From: DASWHD01 sp036393335
GTDB lineage: Bacteria > CG2-30-53-67 > CG2-30-70-394
DNA length: 62,718 bases
Assembly (NCBI GenBank): GCA_036393335.1
Contig: DASWHD010000093.1
Span: 1-62,718, forward strand
Direction of reading: 5' to 3'
Position 1 is the stretch's first letter, and every line of letters starts with the position of its first letter. The position numbers and the translations under genes were made by a program. Under the pieces are notes generated by a model, which searched no databases, was not told the origin of the DNA, and saw only the letters and a list, made by a program, of their open reading frames with translations. Of this stretch, positions 27,358-36,103 are shown one piece after another.

Positions 27358-29193
27358 ATGCAAAAACGGATCATGCTCATCGTCGTCATGAGCATGCTTA
27401 TCATATTTGTCGGCCTCGGTGTGGTCAGCTATCTCAGCGTACGCCTCAGTATCAAGAGCTCGTTAGATGCGCGTCTAACCCTCGCAGAAATCATCAGCGA
27501 ATATTTCGATCATGTGGTCGAAAGCAACCTTACCAGGCTCTACGACATGTCGATCACTGGTAAGTTCGATCTGCGAGACAACGACTCGGATCCAGAGTTG
27601 AGCGCTGTTAGAACGGCATACGAGTACTCCATATTCACCGATGGAATCTTTGTGCTCGATCGTCGCGGTACGCTGATTCTCGGCTATCCCTATCGGGAGG
27701 AGCCAGGGCTCAGCTTCCTGAGCATGCCGTACGTGAGCCGGGCCATCGCGGAGGGGAAGCCGGTCATCTCGGACGTCTACACGGAGGAAATGACGCGGAA
27801 AAAGTTGATCTATGCGTTGGTTCCTTTGCGGGACAAGGACGGGGAGACCATCGGACTCGCAGGGGGCGAGATCAGTCCGACCAACTATGCGTTTTCCCGG
27901 GTCATCCAGGCGATACCTCTGCAGCCGTCGCGCCTCATCGAACTGATCGACAGTCACGGCATCGTCATCGCGTCGAGTGATGCCCGCCGGGTCCTTACCC
28001 GCACGGATCACAACGAGTTCCTCGGCAATCTGATCCATCAGAAGAAGAGTATCGTTGGTACGTGCCATCGCTGTCACGAGGAGGAAGCGACGGGAGCGCA
28101 TCGGACGGAAGATACGCTCGCCTTCGCGCCCCTGTCTTTAGCGCCGTGGGGAGTTGCAGTCCGCGAGCGACGGGCGATCGTCTTCGCGCCATCGACCGAC
28201 CTGAAGATGTGGTTCGCCATCCTCGGTCTCATATCGCTGGCCACGGCGTTGTTGCTGTCCATCGGGCTGAGCCGCAGCATCGTACGTCCCGTACGGGAGC
28301 TCGCCTGGGCGACCAAGAGGATCGGGGAGGGCAATCTTTCGCAGCCAGTCGCGGTGGAGAGCACGGACGAACTCGGATCGCTTGCGCGTAGCGTCGACGA
28401 GATGAGGGTCAGACTGGCCGACTCCCTGCAGAGTATCCAGCGCCAGAACTTGGTGCTCGAACAGCGGGTCGCCGAGCGGACACGGGACTTGGCAGCGAGC
28501 CGCGAGAAGCTTTGCCAGTTGCTCAAGAGGGTATTCACGGCGGAGGAAGAGGAGCGAAAGCGGGTCGCCAGGGAGCTCCACGACGACACGAGTCAGGCGC
28601 TGAACGGCATCCTGATGTCACTCGATGCGGTGCGGTTCGCCGTCTCTCCGGACGACCCAGTGCAGGTGCGCCTCGCCACGATCCGGGAACACAGTCTGGC
28701 GACCCTGCAGGGACTCCATCGGTTGATTCGGGACCTTCGTCCGCCGGTGCTCGACGATCTCGGGCTCGAGTCGGCGATCCGCTGGGTTCTGGAGAGCCGC
28801 CTCCGGGACCGGGGTATCGACTACGGCCTGGAGGTGGATGCCAGCTGGCAAGAACACGCGGCCCGCTCGGACCTGGGCCTGGGGCGCGCAGAGCTCGAGG
28901 TACTGCTGTTCCGTGTCATTCAGGAAGCGGTTACCAACATCGTCAAACACGCGCACGCGACGCACGTGCGGGTGACCCTTCGTCTGGAGGGTGCTCTCTG
29001 GGTACTGCGAATCCAGGATGACGGTGTTGGATTTGATACGGATAGCCTGGCCCGCGATGCCGGCGACGGCGCGGACCTGGCCGGTTACGGAATCCTTGGT
29101 ATGCAGGAGCGCGTGGCACTCGTCGATGGCGAGATGACCATCCGATCGGGCCCCGGAGCGGGGACAGAGATCACGGTCGTGGTGCCGGTTTAG
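27358..29193 (+). CDS. Sensor histidine kinase (NarL-type partner) with a CXXCH in its extracytoplasmic sensor domain
   Basis: This 611-residue protein has membrane helices near 5-27 and 284-304 around an extracytoplasmic double-Cache-like domain. HAMP (about 305-357), a HisKA_3 dimerisation domain with the acceptor His in ARELHDDTSQALNG, and an HATPase domain (DDGVGFDT, GYGILGMQERV) follow. Residues 236-240 are CHRCH, a c-type haem attachment motif, placed outside the membrane where haem would be attached. With multihaem cytochrome genes on both sides, this suggests redox, NO or gas sensing. Whether the motif binds haem or a metal is not settled by sequence. Confidence 0.9.
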   Translation: MQKRIMLIVVMSMLIIFVGLGVVSYLSVRLSIKSSLDARLTLAEIISEYFDHVVESNLTRLYDMSITGKFDLRDNDSDPELSAVRTAYEYSIFTDGIFVLDRRGTLILGYPYREEPGLSFLSMPYVSRAIAEGKPVISDVYTEEMTRKKLIYALVPLRDKDGETIGLAGGEISPTNYAFSRVIQAIPLQPSRLIELIDSHGIVIASSDARRVLTRTDHNEFLGNLIHQKKSIVGTCHRCHEEEATGAHRTEDTLAFAPLSLAPWGVAVRERRAIVFAPSTDLKMWFAILGLISLATALLLSIGLSRSIVRPVRELAWATKRIGEGNLSQPVAVESTDELGSLARSVDEMRVRLADSLQSIQRQNLVLEQRVAERTRDLAASREKLCQLLKRVFTAEEEERKRVARELHDDTSQALNGILMSLDAVRFAVSPDDPVQVRLATIREHSLATLQGLHRLIRDLRPPVLDDLGLESAIRWVLESRLRDRGIDYGLEVDASWQEHAARSDLGLGRAELEVLLFRVIQEAVTNIVKHAHATHVRVTLRLEGALWVLRIQDDGVGFDTDSLARDAGDGADLAGYGILGMQERVALVDGEMTIRSGPGAGTEITVVVPV

Positions 29194-29469
29194 CCCGAAT
29201 CGATTCCCGTCCCTCGGCTGCGCTCGCGCCATCGGCGCACGTCTGATGGACCTGTCCTCGACGCGGGCCAGCAGCGAGAGGCCGGGGACGAGGAGTGACC
29301 GTCAGCCCGTGGGCTGGTCTCTGCAGCGCTTCCTTACCATGGCGCGACCCGTCCCTCTCCCCTGCCCAGTGTGCCTGCGGGCATGGCCTTACGAGCCGGC
29401 CATGGCGGCCGGCTGGTGCTCACGGCGAGTCGCGGTCACGATGCGGGCGACTGTGAAGCGGGAGCCGCA

Positions 29470-30111
29470 ATGATCAAGATCCTTATCGCGGACGACCACG
29501 CCCTGGTCAGGGAGGGCATCATCGCCCTGTTGAGTCCCCATAATCAGATTCAGATCGTCGGCACCGCCGCCAGCGGGCAGGAGGCAATCGAAAAGGCGGG
29601 CAAGCTCCACCCGGACATCATCCTGATGGACATCGCCATGCCCGGACTGGGGGGGCTCGAGGCGACGCTCGAGATCCGCAAGACACACCCAGAAATCAAG
29701 ATCCTGGTCCTCAGCCAGTACGACGACAAAGAGTACGTCAGTCGTCTGTTCAAGGCGGGGGTCTCAGGTTACATCCTGAAACATGCGGTAGGCACCGATC
29801 TAGTCTCCGCCATCCGCGCCGTATACCGCGGGGAGTGTTACCTCTATCCGGCGATCGCCGCGGGGGTCGTCGATGGCTACCTCGGCCGCAGCACGATCGA
29901 CGTCGACGACCCTTACGAGAGCCTGAGCGACCGCGAAAAACAGGTGCTCAAGCTGATCGCGGAGGGGTGCAGCCATAAGGAGATCGCGACATTGCTCGAT
30001 ATCAGCGCCAAAACCGTAATGGCGCACCAGACCAATCTCTCCGAGAAGCTGGGCCTCCGATCGCGTGCGGCGCTCATCCGATTCGCCATCCACAAGGGCA
30101 TCGTCAAATAG
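29470..30111 (+). CDS. LuxR/NarL-family response regulator
   Basis: This 213-residue protein has a receiver domain with acidic residues in IADDHALVREG, the phospho-acceptor Asp in ILMDIAMPGLGG (about residue 57) and the conserved Lys in GYILKHA. A GerE-type helix-turn-helix follows (LSDREKQVLKLIAEG, SAKTVMAH). The ATG at 29470 follows GGGAGCC and starts exactly at the receiver fold; the upstream open frame is not coding-like. It lies 276 bp after the sensor kinase gene, whose HisKA_3 class pairs with this regulator class. Targets may include the adjacent cytochrome b / 13-haem pair. Confidence 0.92.
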   Translation: MIKILIADDHALVREGIIALLSPHNQIQIVGTAASGQEAIEKAGKLHPDIILMDIAMPGLGGLEATLEIRKTHPEIKILVLSQYDDKEYVSRLFKAGVSGYILKHAVGTDLVSAIRAVYRGECYLYPAIAAGVVDGYLGRSTIDVDDPYESLSDREKQVLKLIAEGCSHKEIATLLDISAKTVMAHQTNLSEKLGLRSRAALIRFAIHKGIVK

Positions 30112-30123
30112 ACGGTGCTCCTG

Positions 30124-30888
30124 TCAACCCTGCGGAAGGTGCGGCGGCTCGTCATCCACGGTGGCGTGACCGCTGTCGTGGTGGGCGCCGAGGAGCTCTG
30201 TGAGGGATTTCCCTTCGATCCGTGCGAGCTCGACGGGGTGCTCGTGGAGCATCCGCTTGCGGGAAATCTTGCCGGTGAAGATCACCGTGTCGATCGGGAA
30301 GACCTCGGGACTGAAGACGGCGTTGTAGATGTGCCAGACGACGATGACCAGCAACGCGAGGAGTGCCTCGTTGGTGTGAAGGGCCTTGGCGATCGGGATG
30401 ACCTCGCCGGGCAGGAAGCGGACGACGAGGGTCGGAAACCACAGGGACAGGCCGGTTCCCGCCATCAGCATGCTGCCGATCACCACCCCCCAGTACTCGA
30501 ACTTCTGCTTGTAGTCATAACGGTCGCACAGGGCCGCATGGTTGGTAAGACCAAGGTAGTACTCGAGGTTGTCAATGACGTCCGCGAAGTCCTTCTTGTG
30601 GATGATCATGGTCGGCTGCCACCGCCGGACCAGGACGCCGTATACGGCGGTCAAGACGTGCACCGAGGTCAAGATGATGAGGGCGAAACCGGTGATACGG
30701 TGGATGATCCGAACGGAGTCGATTCCTCCGAGAATCTCGATCAGCCACTGGGATGTCGCGGCGTCATGGAACTTCTGCGATAGGCCGGTCACGACCAACA
30801 CCACGAACACCGTGGCGTTCAACCAATGCTCGGTGATGCGCAGCGGCCCGAGCCGCCGGAGATAGGTGGTGTTGTTTGTCCGGTTCAC
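30124..30888 (-). CDS. FdnI-like di-haem cytochrome b membrane subunit
   Basis: This 254-residue protein has four main membrane helices with His residues placed as haem b ligands (ITEHWLN, IIHRITGFALIILTSVHV, VVWHIYNAVFSPEVFP). This is the pattern of formate dehydrogenase gamma / Ni-Fe hydrogenase cytochrome b subunits, which exchange electrons with the quinone pool. The cytoplasmic tail is hydrophilic. The GTG start at 30888 follows GGGGAGGAA. It begins 13 bp after a 13-haem cytochrome gene, so a two-subunit quinone-to-cytochrome unit is likely. Confidence 0.9.
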   Translation of the reverse strand: MNRTNNTTYLRRLGPLRITEHWLNATVFVVLVVTGLSQKFHDAATSQWLIEILGGIDSVRIIHRITGFALIILTSVHVLTAVYGVLVRRWQPTMIIHKKDFADVIDNLEYYLGLTNHAALCDRYDYKQKFEYWGVVIGSMLMAGTGLSLWFPTLVVRFLPGEVIPIAKALHTNEALLALLVIVVWHIYNAVFSPEVFPIDTVIFTGKISRKRMLHEHPVELARIEGKSLTELLGAHHDSGHATVDDEPPHLPQG

Positions 30889-30901
30889 GGTTCCTCCCCG
30901 G

Positions 30902-32281
30902 TCATCTGTTGATGGCGTACCGCCAGATGTGGAGCAGAATCTGAAGCCCCAGCCCGATGACCATGAACGGAATGAAGATCTTGTAGGCCAGGTTTACCAG
31001 GAACACGCCCGGTGCCTTGTCGAAGCTCGCCTCGTAGTGAGAGACCCAGCTATCGGGGAAGTTGGCCGTGGCATCGGGATGGCATTTCTGGCAACGCTTG
31101 ACAAGGTTCGCCTTGACTGCCGGTGATCCGGGAGCGGTGATCTTTGCGATGTCGTGGATGCCGTGGCAGTCGGTGCAGGTCGCGATCGGACGCAGGTCCC
31201 CCTCTTTCTTGTAGAAGCGGAGGGTGACGCCGTGGAAGTCCTGGACATAGCTCTCCACCACTTGTGTGGAGAGGCCGTACTTTCCGGCGATGCGGCTATT
31301 GGAGTGACAGTTCCCGCAGATCTCCGGGATCGTGAGGTGGAACTCGGCGGTTGTCGGGTCCGGGATGTCGTGAGCGCGATGGCAGTCGGAACACACCGGC
31401 ACATCCTCGTTGTGCTCCGAGAGCATTGCGGCGCCATGGACACTCTCTTTGTACACCACGTAGATGTCCTCATGGCATTGCGCGCAACGCCGGGCGTTCA
31501 CCACCTTCTCCAGGCGTCCCGTCGCGATGGCATGGGCACCGTGGCAATCCACGCACACGGGGGCATCCTGGCGCCCCGAAGAGAGCAGCTCGTAATGGAT
31601 ACTCTCTAGAGTGCGGGTGTATTTGTCGAAGTGGCATCGCCGGCACGTCTCCGCTGACGCCAACGTATGGTCCCGCGGCGAGCGAAAGCTCCGCTCCGGG
31701 TGTTCCTTGGCGGTGAAGCCGAAGTGACAATCGCGACAGCTCAGACGTTGATGGACGGAGTTGGCGAGATCCGCGGGGTTCATCTGCAGGGAGATCCGGC
31801 TGCCATCCCGCGTCGCCAGGTGCAGGGGTTGGCCGTGGCAACCGATACAGTAGAGCGTGTCGTGGAATGCGACGGCGACCGGTTGCACGGCGTGCGCGGT
31901 GTGGCAGTCAGTGCACACCACACGCCTACCCTCCTGTTCCAACAGGGTCCGGTGGATGCCCTGGAATTCGGAGTGGCAGCTTTCGCAAACCCGTGACCAG
32001 AACTGCGAGTGCGCGCTCCGGTCGGGGAACACCTGCGTGGGATGGTCGTCCCCGGTGAAGGACGTATGGCAATCCTGACAGTCCAGGGTGGCGTGGACCG
32101 ACCCTTCAAGCTGGTGGCGATCGACAAAGAGGGAGAGTGTCGCGCCGTTCGCGAACGCGGTGCTCAGGTCGTCGCTGCCATGGCAATCGAGGCACTGATC
32201 CGCCGCGGATGCATATCCGCCGCTGACCAACGCCCAGAGGCTGAGACTCAGTGCCGTGAGGATGATCTTGGGATGCTTCAC
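30902..32281 (-). CDS. Thirteen-haem cytochrome c with a C-terminal membrane anchor
   Basis: This 459-residue precursor has a signal peptide (cleavage near YASAADQ), thirteen haem motifs (CLDCH, CQDCH, CESCH, CTDCH, CIGCH, CRDCH, CRRCH, CVDCH, CAQCH, CSDCH, CGNCH, CTDCH, CQKCH) and a C-terminal membrane helix (FMVIGLGLQILLHIW). The haem domain would face the periplasm beside the cytochrome b encoded next. The start is a GTG at 32281 supported by GGGAGGGAG; the upstream open frame lacks coding character. It is probably the electron acceptor of the cytochrome b, or its donor in the reverse direction. Confidence 0.92.
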   Translation of the reverse strand: MKHPKIILTALSLSLWALVSGGYASAADQCLDCHGSDDLSTAFANGATLSLFVDRHQLEGSVHATLDCQDCHTSFTGDDHPTQVFPDRSAHSQFWSRVCESCHSEFQGIHRTLLEQEGRRVVCTDCHTAHAVQPVAVAFHDTLYCIGCHGQPLHLATRDGSRISLQMNPADLANSVHQRLSCRDCHFGFTAKEHPERSFRSPRDHTLASAETCRRCHFDKYTRTLESIHYELLSSGRQDAPVCVDCHGAHAIATGRLEKVVNARRCAQCHEDIYVVYKESVHGAAMLSEHNEDVPVCSDCHRAHDIPDPTTAEFHLTIPEICGNCHSNSRIAGKYGLSTQVVESYVQDFHGVTLRFYKKEGDLRPIATCTDCHGIHDIAKITAPGSPAVKANLVKRCQKCHPDATANFPDSWVSHYEASFDKAPGVFLVNLAYKIFIPFMVIGLGLQILLHIWRYAINR

Positions 32282-32357
32282 GGAGCTCCCTCCCTGTCGT
32301 TTCCGGCCGCGAGGAGGCTCGCGCACCGCGGCTTCGGGTCTGACACCGCGGTGCGCC

Positions 32358-32619
32358 TTAGCCCGCATTTCTCCCCCGGGATCGTCGCGAGCCCGCGCCC
32401 GGGCATGGGGCCAGGTGAAGCTGGCCGCCCATGGCCTGGCCGTAGATTCTGGCCGGCACTTGGTAGGAGCCGAATCCCTTCGGCGACCCGGCCCGCAGGG
32501 CCTGCCGCGCGGATGGTGCGGGTCGCCGCTGCCACCGGCTCCTACCCTCGACGAGGTGGGCCAGGAGATGCGGGCAGTTGCGCGGGCGCGGCAGAGTCAT
32601 GGTGAGAAATGCGAGCTAG
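32358..32619. repeat. CTAG-type inverted-repeat element, copy 4
   Basis: This is the longest copy, about 262 bp. The left end (TTAGCCCGCATTTCTCCC) and right end (ATGGTGAGAAATGCGAGCTAG) are slightly diverged. The core runs from GGTAGGAGCCGAATCCC to GGCTCCTACC. Orientation is as in copy 3. No gene is seen in 32282-32644. Confidence 0.88.
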
Positions 32620-32644
32620 CTCCCGCTGTCTGGCGCGGTCGCCG

Positions 32645-32986
32645 TCAATTCCGTTTCCCCGTGGGCTTCTTGCCGGTGAGATAGGCCATGCTCGGGTGCC
32701 ATCGGAAGCCGGCCTCCCTGGCGAGATGTGCGCCCAGGGCGGTCAGCAGCTTAGAGGTGATCGTATGGGCGATCATGGCGAACCCGATGAAGGGAAGGAA
32801 GAGGACAAAAGCCAGGCCGAGGATCGGTCCCAGGAGGAGGAGGGCGGCAGGATGGACCTTAAGATAGGTCATCCGCTCGCCGGGGAGTATTTCGGTCGCT
32901 GCGTCGCAGTGGACCAACTCGCCGGTGGCGACGTTCCAATAGGCCCCTCGGGTTACGGCTTCGCCATTCTGGTAGATGAGCTTCAT
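32645..32986 (-). CDS. Small membrane protein of unknown function, paralogue B
   Basis: This 113-residue protein has a polar N-terminus (YQNGEAVTRGAYWNV), then LKVHPAALLLLGPILGLAFVLFLPF with one or two membrane helices, and a basic C-terminus (AYLTGKKPTGKRN). I do not recognise the family. It is clearly related to the upstream neighbour at 33046-33408. GGGAGAA precedes the ATG at 32986. Confidence 0.75.
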   Translation of the reverse strand: MKLIYQNGEAVTRGAYWNVATGELVHCDAATEILPGERMTYLKVHPAALLLLGPILGLAFVLFLPFIGFAMIAHTITSKLLTALGAHLAREAGFRWHPSMAYLTGKKPTGKRN

Positions 32987-33045
32987 GATGGTTCTCCCTC
33001 TGTCGTGGTACGACACGGTGCTGGAAATGCGCGGAACCCGCGCGG

Positions 33046-33408
33046 TCAGTGTGATTCCTTGGGATTGGTGCCTTGCCCCTTGTCCTTCCGGCCTTTGCCG
33101 GCCAGGTACGCCTCATTGGGCCGCCACTCGAAGTAGGCGAGGGCGCCGAGCGAGTGGGCCAGCTCCCGCGCAATCCGCGTGAGGACGGCGGCGGCGGCAA
33201 AGACGATGGCGATCAGCGGCAAGGTCAGGAAATAGGCCAGGCCGATTGCCGGCGCGAGGAGGAACATCGCAACCGGGTGGACCCGTAGATACACCGTATC
33301 GTGAGCCCCGGGGAGGAGGTGCTCCCGACCGCCGTCGACCCACGACCCGTTTGCCGGAGCCCAGTAATGGCCCTTAGCGACGTGATTCCCACCTCTGAAG
33401 AACAACAT
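33046..33408 (-). CDS. Small membrane protein of unknown function, paralogue A
   Basis: This 120-residue protein has the same layout as its neighbour: a glycine-rich start with GHYWAPANGSWVDGG, then YLRVHPVAMFLLAPAIGLAYFLTLP, and an end with AYLAGKGRKDKGQG. The shared YW, LPG, VHP, IGLA and AYL-GK positions show a tandem duplication. AAGGAGAG precedes the ATG at 33408. The function is unknown; the membrane helices and conserved N-terminal glycine/tryptophan segment suggest a small envelope protein. Confidence 0.75.
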   Translation of the reverse strand: MLFFRGGNHVAKGHYWAPANGSWVDGGREHLLPGAHDTVYLRVHPVAMFLLAPAIGLAYFLTLPLIAIVFAAAAVLTRIARELAHSLGALAYFEWRPNEAYLAGKGRKDKGQGTNPKESH

Positions 33409-33775
33409 GTCCGCTCTCCTTTTCATGGGGTACCCATTGCACCCCTGCTCTTACGGTTAAGTATCGCGGGGATCGCAAGGGCGACAATTGGGAGAAAGTC
33501 GTAATTGTGAGGGAAAAATGCCGTAAAGATGTCGGGTACACGGACGAACGCCGTGGGGGACGCCGGGCCATTCCCTGCGGATGGGTGCGCGGCCTGCCGG
33601 CGTTGGCCGGACAACGTTTCCGGCGCTACTCCACCGGGGGAACCGAACCTCCCGCAGCGCACCAGGCCGCGGCTTTTGCCCGGGTCTCCCGCCCCAGACG
33701 TAGTTGTTTCACCGCGCGTCGCGGCCGGCGGATCTCGTCACGCTCCACGCTCGGACGGCAACGTCCGACGGACTG
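33409..33775. other. Intergenic region upstream of the paralogue pair
   Basis: No gene is recognised. The first 130 bp are relatively AT-rich and include ACAATT and AATTGT separated by about 13 bp (near 33485-33508), which could be an operator or promoter region for the minus-strand pair. Confidence 0.45.
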
Positions 33776-34651
33776 CTAATCCCGGAATCGCCGGACGAGA
33801 TCGGTATAGGCGTCGATGCGGCGGTCGCGGAGGAAGGGCCAGAGGCGCCGCACCTCCTCGCCGCGCCGGCGATCGACGTCGACCACCAAGATCTGCGCGG
33901 TGTCCGGACCAGCCAGGCCGAGGACCTCGCCCTGGGGACCGGCGACGAAGCTCGACCCCCAGAAGTGGATGCCGCCGGTGGTACCCGAGGGATCGCCCTC
34001 GTGGCCGGTGCGGTTGCACGCCACGACCGGGACGCCGTTGGCCACGGCGTGGGCGCGCTGGACGGTGAGCCATGCCTCGCGCTGGCGCGCCTGCTCGGCT
34101 GGGTCGTCCGCTTCGCACCAGCCGATGGCGGTGGGATAGAGCAACAGCTCGGCGCCGGCGAGGGCCATGAGGCGCGCGGCCTCCGGGTACCATTGGTCCC
34201 AGCACACCAGCACGCCGAGCCGTCCCACCGCCGTGTTGATCGGCTGGAAGCCGAGGTCGCCAGGGGTGAAATAAAATTTTTCGTAGTACCCCGGATCGTC
34301 GGGAATGTGCATCTTGCGGTAGCGCCCGGCGATCGAGCCGTCCGCGTCGAGGACCACGGCGGTGTTGTGGTAGAGGCCCGCGGCGCGGCGCTCGAAGATC
34401 GACGCGACCACCACGACGCCCAGCTCCCCGGCCAGCGCACCAATCTGCTCGCTGGTAGGGCCGGGGATCGGCTCGGCGAGATCGAATGCGCCGGGATCCT
34501 CCCTCTGGCAGAAGTACAGACCCGCGTGCAGCTCGGGAAGACAGACGAGGTCGGCGCCGCGGGCCACGGCGGTGCGGATCCCGTCGAGGCTCGCGGCGAC
34601 GTTACGATCACGGTCCGCTGTGCAGCCTTGCTGCACGAGCCCAACCTTCAT
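33776..34651 (-). CDS. aguB: N-carbamoylputrescine amidase
   Basis: This 291-residue nitrilase-superfamily enzyme hydrolyses N-carbamoylputrescine to putrescine. The Glu-Lys-Cys triad is visible: Glu in CLPELHAGL, Lys in YRKMHIPDD and Cys in LVCWDQWYPEAAR. Length and the final helix are normal for AguB. It follows agmatine deiminase by 25 bp on the same strand, so the two genes form the agmatine-to-putrescine pathway. Confidence 0.94.
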   Translation of the reverse strand: MKVGLVQQGCTADRDRNVAASLDGIRTAVARGADLVCLPELHAGLYFCQREDPGAFDLAEPIPGPTSEQIGALAGELGVVVVASIFERRAAGLYHNTAVVLDADGSIAGRYRKMHIPDDPGYYEKFYFTPGDLGFQPINTAVGRLGVLVCWDQWYPEAARLMALAGAELLLYPTAIGWCEADDPAEQARQREAWLTVQRAHAVANGVPVVACNRTGHEGDPSGTTGGIHFWGSSFVAGPQGEVLGLAGPDTAQILVVDVDRRRGEEVRRLWPFLRDRRIDAYTDLVRRFRD

Positions 34652-34676
34652 GTGCCGACCTCGTGCTGACGTACGC

Positions 34677-35738
34677 TCAATGCCCGTGCTCCGGCGCCGT
34701 CACGGCGCCGGCGGGGAGCTGCATGGTGACACAGTGGAGACTGCCGAAACCACGGATCAGGGGCCGACAGTCGATGGAGACGACCTCGCGGCCGGGAAAG
34801 CAGCGGCCAAGCACCCGCCGCGCCTCCGCGTCCGCGGGGTCACCATACGCCGGCACCAGGACCGCGCCATTGACGATCAGGAAGTTCGCATAGGTCGCGG
34901 GCAGGCGCCGGCCCGTCACCGGGTCGTAGGCGGGTCGCGGCCACGGCAGGGCGACGAGCCGATAGGGGTGGCCATCGACGTCGCGCAGTTCCGCCAGCTC
35001 CGCGCCCATCGTGCGCAGGACCGCGAAGTGAGAATCGCCCCGATCGTCGCACGCCTGGTAGAGGATGGTGTGGCCATCGCAGAACCGCGCCAGGGTGTCC
35101 ACGTGGCCGTCGGTATCGTCGCCTTCCAGGGCGCCGTGCTCCAGCCATAGCACCCGCTCGACCCCCAGGTGGGTGCGCAGGGCGACCTCCATCGCGGCCC
35201 GGTCGTGGCCCGGATTGCGCGTCGGCGCGAGCAGACAGCTCGCCGTCGTGAGCAGCGCGCCGCGGCCGTCCACGTCGAGGCTCCCGCCCTCGAGGACCAG
35301 GTCGATGGACTCGAGGGGGACGCCGGCGAAGGCGCCGCCCGCGTGAATGGTGCGAGTGATCCGGTCGTCGAGGTCGGCGGGGTACTTGCCACCCCAGCCG
35401 TTGAAGCGGAAGTCGAGGAGCCGCAGCGTGCCGCTGCGCCGCACGGCGATCGGCCCGTGATCCCGCGCCCACGTGTCGTTGGACGGTGCGACTGCGCACG
35501 CCAGGCGACCGGGGTCGCCGCCCGCCGCGACGACCCGCCCGCGCACGTGCTCGACGTGCGCCGCGTCGCGGCACACGGCCAGGAGGGTCTCGCGCCGCGT
35601 TACCTCGGCGGCGATGTGGGCGAAGCAGGCGTCGACCTGCGGGAGGTCATCGCGCCAGTCCGTCTGGTCGTGCGGCCAGGTGACCATCACGCCTTCCTGG
35701 GGCGCCCACTCGGGGATCATGCCATCGCGTTCGCTCAC
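34677..35738 (-). CDS. aguA: Agmatine deiminase
   Basis: This 353-residue peptidyl-arginine-deiminase-fold enzyme converts agmatine to N-carbamoylputrescine and ammonia. It begins with the family motif PEWAPQEGVMVTWPH, has ARDHGPI and the catalytic-site HVDTLARF, and ends with the nucleophilic Cys in GSLHCVTMQLP. The GTG at 35738 has GGGA at suitable spacing; an ATG six codons later is possible. It is co-transcribed with aguB. Confidence 0.94.
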   Translation of the reverse strand: MSERDGMIPEWAPQEGVMVTWPHDQTDWRDDLPQVDACFAHIAAEVTRRETLLAVCRDAAHVEHVRGRVVAAGGDPGRLACAVAPSNDTWARDHGPIAVRRSGTLRLLDFRFNGWGGKYPADLDDRITRTIHAGGAFAGVPLESIDLVLEGGSLDVDGRGALLTTASCLLAPTRNPGHDRAAMEVALRTHLGVERVLWLEHGALEGDDTDGHVDTLARFCDGHTILYQACDDRGDSHFAVLRTMGAELAELRDVDGHPYRLVALPWPRPAYDPVTGRRLPATYANFLIVNGAVLVPAYGDPADAEARRVLGRCFPGREVVSIDCRPLIRGFGSLHCVTMQLPAGAVTAPEHGH

Positions 35739-35840
35739 CAGATTCCCGTCGTAGAAAAACGGGCGGTAGGCTGGCGCGGTCGTTCCCGTCGCGCAAGGCC
35801 GCGGCCCCGTCGATAATCCTAGGCTGACGGAAAGTAGATC

Positions 35841-35914
35841 AACGCGGGAAGCCAGGAAGCCAGAAGAACAACTCCTCTGACATCTCTCTTCTTGGCTTCC
35901 TGGCTTCCCGCGTT
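35841..35914. repeat. Hairpin of about 8-bp units (GGAAGCCA type)
   Basis: AACGCGGGAAGCCAGGAAGC and its continuation to about 35867 pair with 35887-35914 (TTGGCTTCCTGGCTTCCCGC and GTT), a stem of about 26 bp with a 20-base loop. The arms consist of GGAAGCCA-like units. A close relative is at 45739-45817. Confidence 0.85.
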
Positions 35915-35918
35915 CTAC

Positions 35919-35988
35919 AAACTACAAAAGGAGGTGTCCCATGTTGGATCACAAAACTACAAAAGGAGGTGTCCCATGTTGGATCACA
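35919..35988 (+). repeat. Tandem 35-bp duplication of a gene start
   Basis: Bases 35919-35953 and 35954-35988 are near-identical direct copies. Each contains AAACTACAAAAGGAGGTGTC, then CC and an ATGTTGGATCAC start. The ribosome-binding site and start codon of the small gene that follows are therefore duplicated; the first ATG (35941) is out of frame with the second. Confidence 0.9.
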
Positions 35989-36083
35989 TCGGTCTCACAG
36001 TCCGCGACGGGGCGTTCGTCTTCGATCCGGACGGCAACAACATCGAAGCCGTGTGTCACGCGGCGGAGGGAGCGGATCATTGA
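35976..36083 (+). pseudogene. Remnant of a VOC/glyoxalase-family gene with an internal deletion
   Basis: This is a 35-codon in-frame ORF. Its first residues (MLDHIGLTVRD) match the start of VOC/glyoxalase-superfamily proteins and its last (FVFDPDGNNIEAVCHA) match the end. A normal member has about 125-130 residues, so some 90 are missing from the middle. A strong AGGAGGTG precedes the ATG, duplicated with the 35-bp repeat. It is unlikely to have the original enzyme activity, but the peptide could still be translated. Confidence 0.8.
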
Positions 36084-36103
36084 CTTCTGAGAACGGATGA
36101 CCC

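Noticed and set aside
35941..35975. First ATG of the duplicated 35-bp unit as a gene start
   Set aside because: It is out of frame with the VOC remnant and soon meets unrelated sequence; the second ATG at 35976 gives the recognisable peptide.
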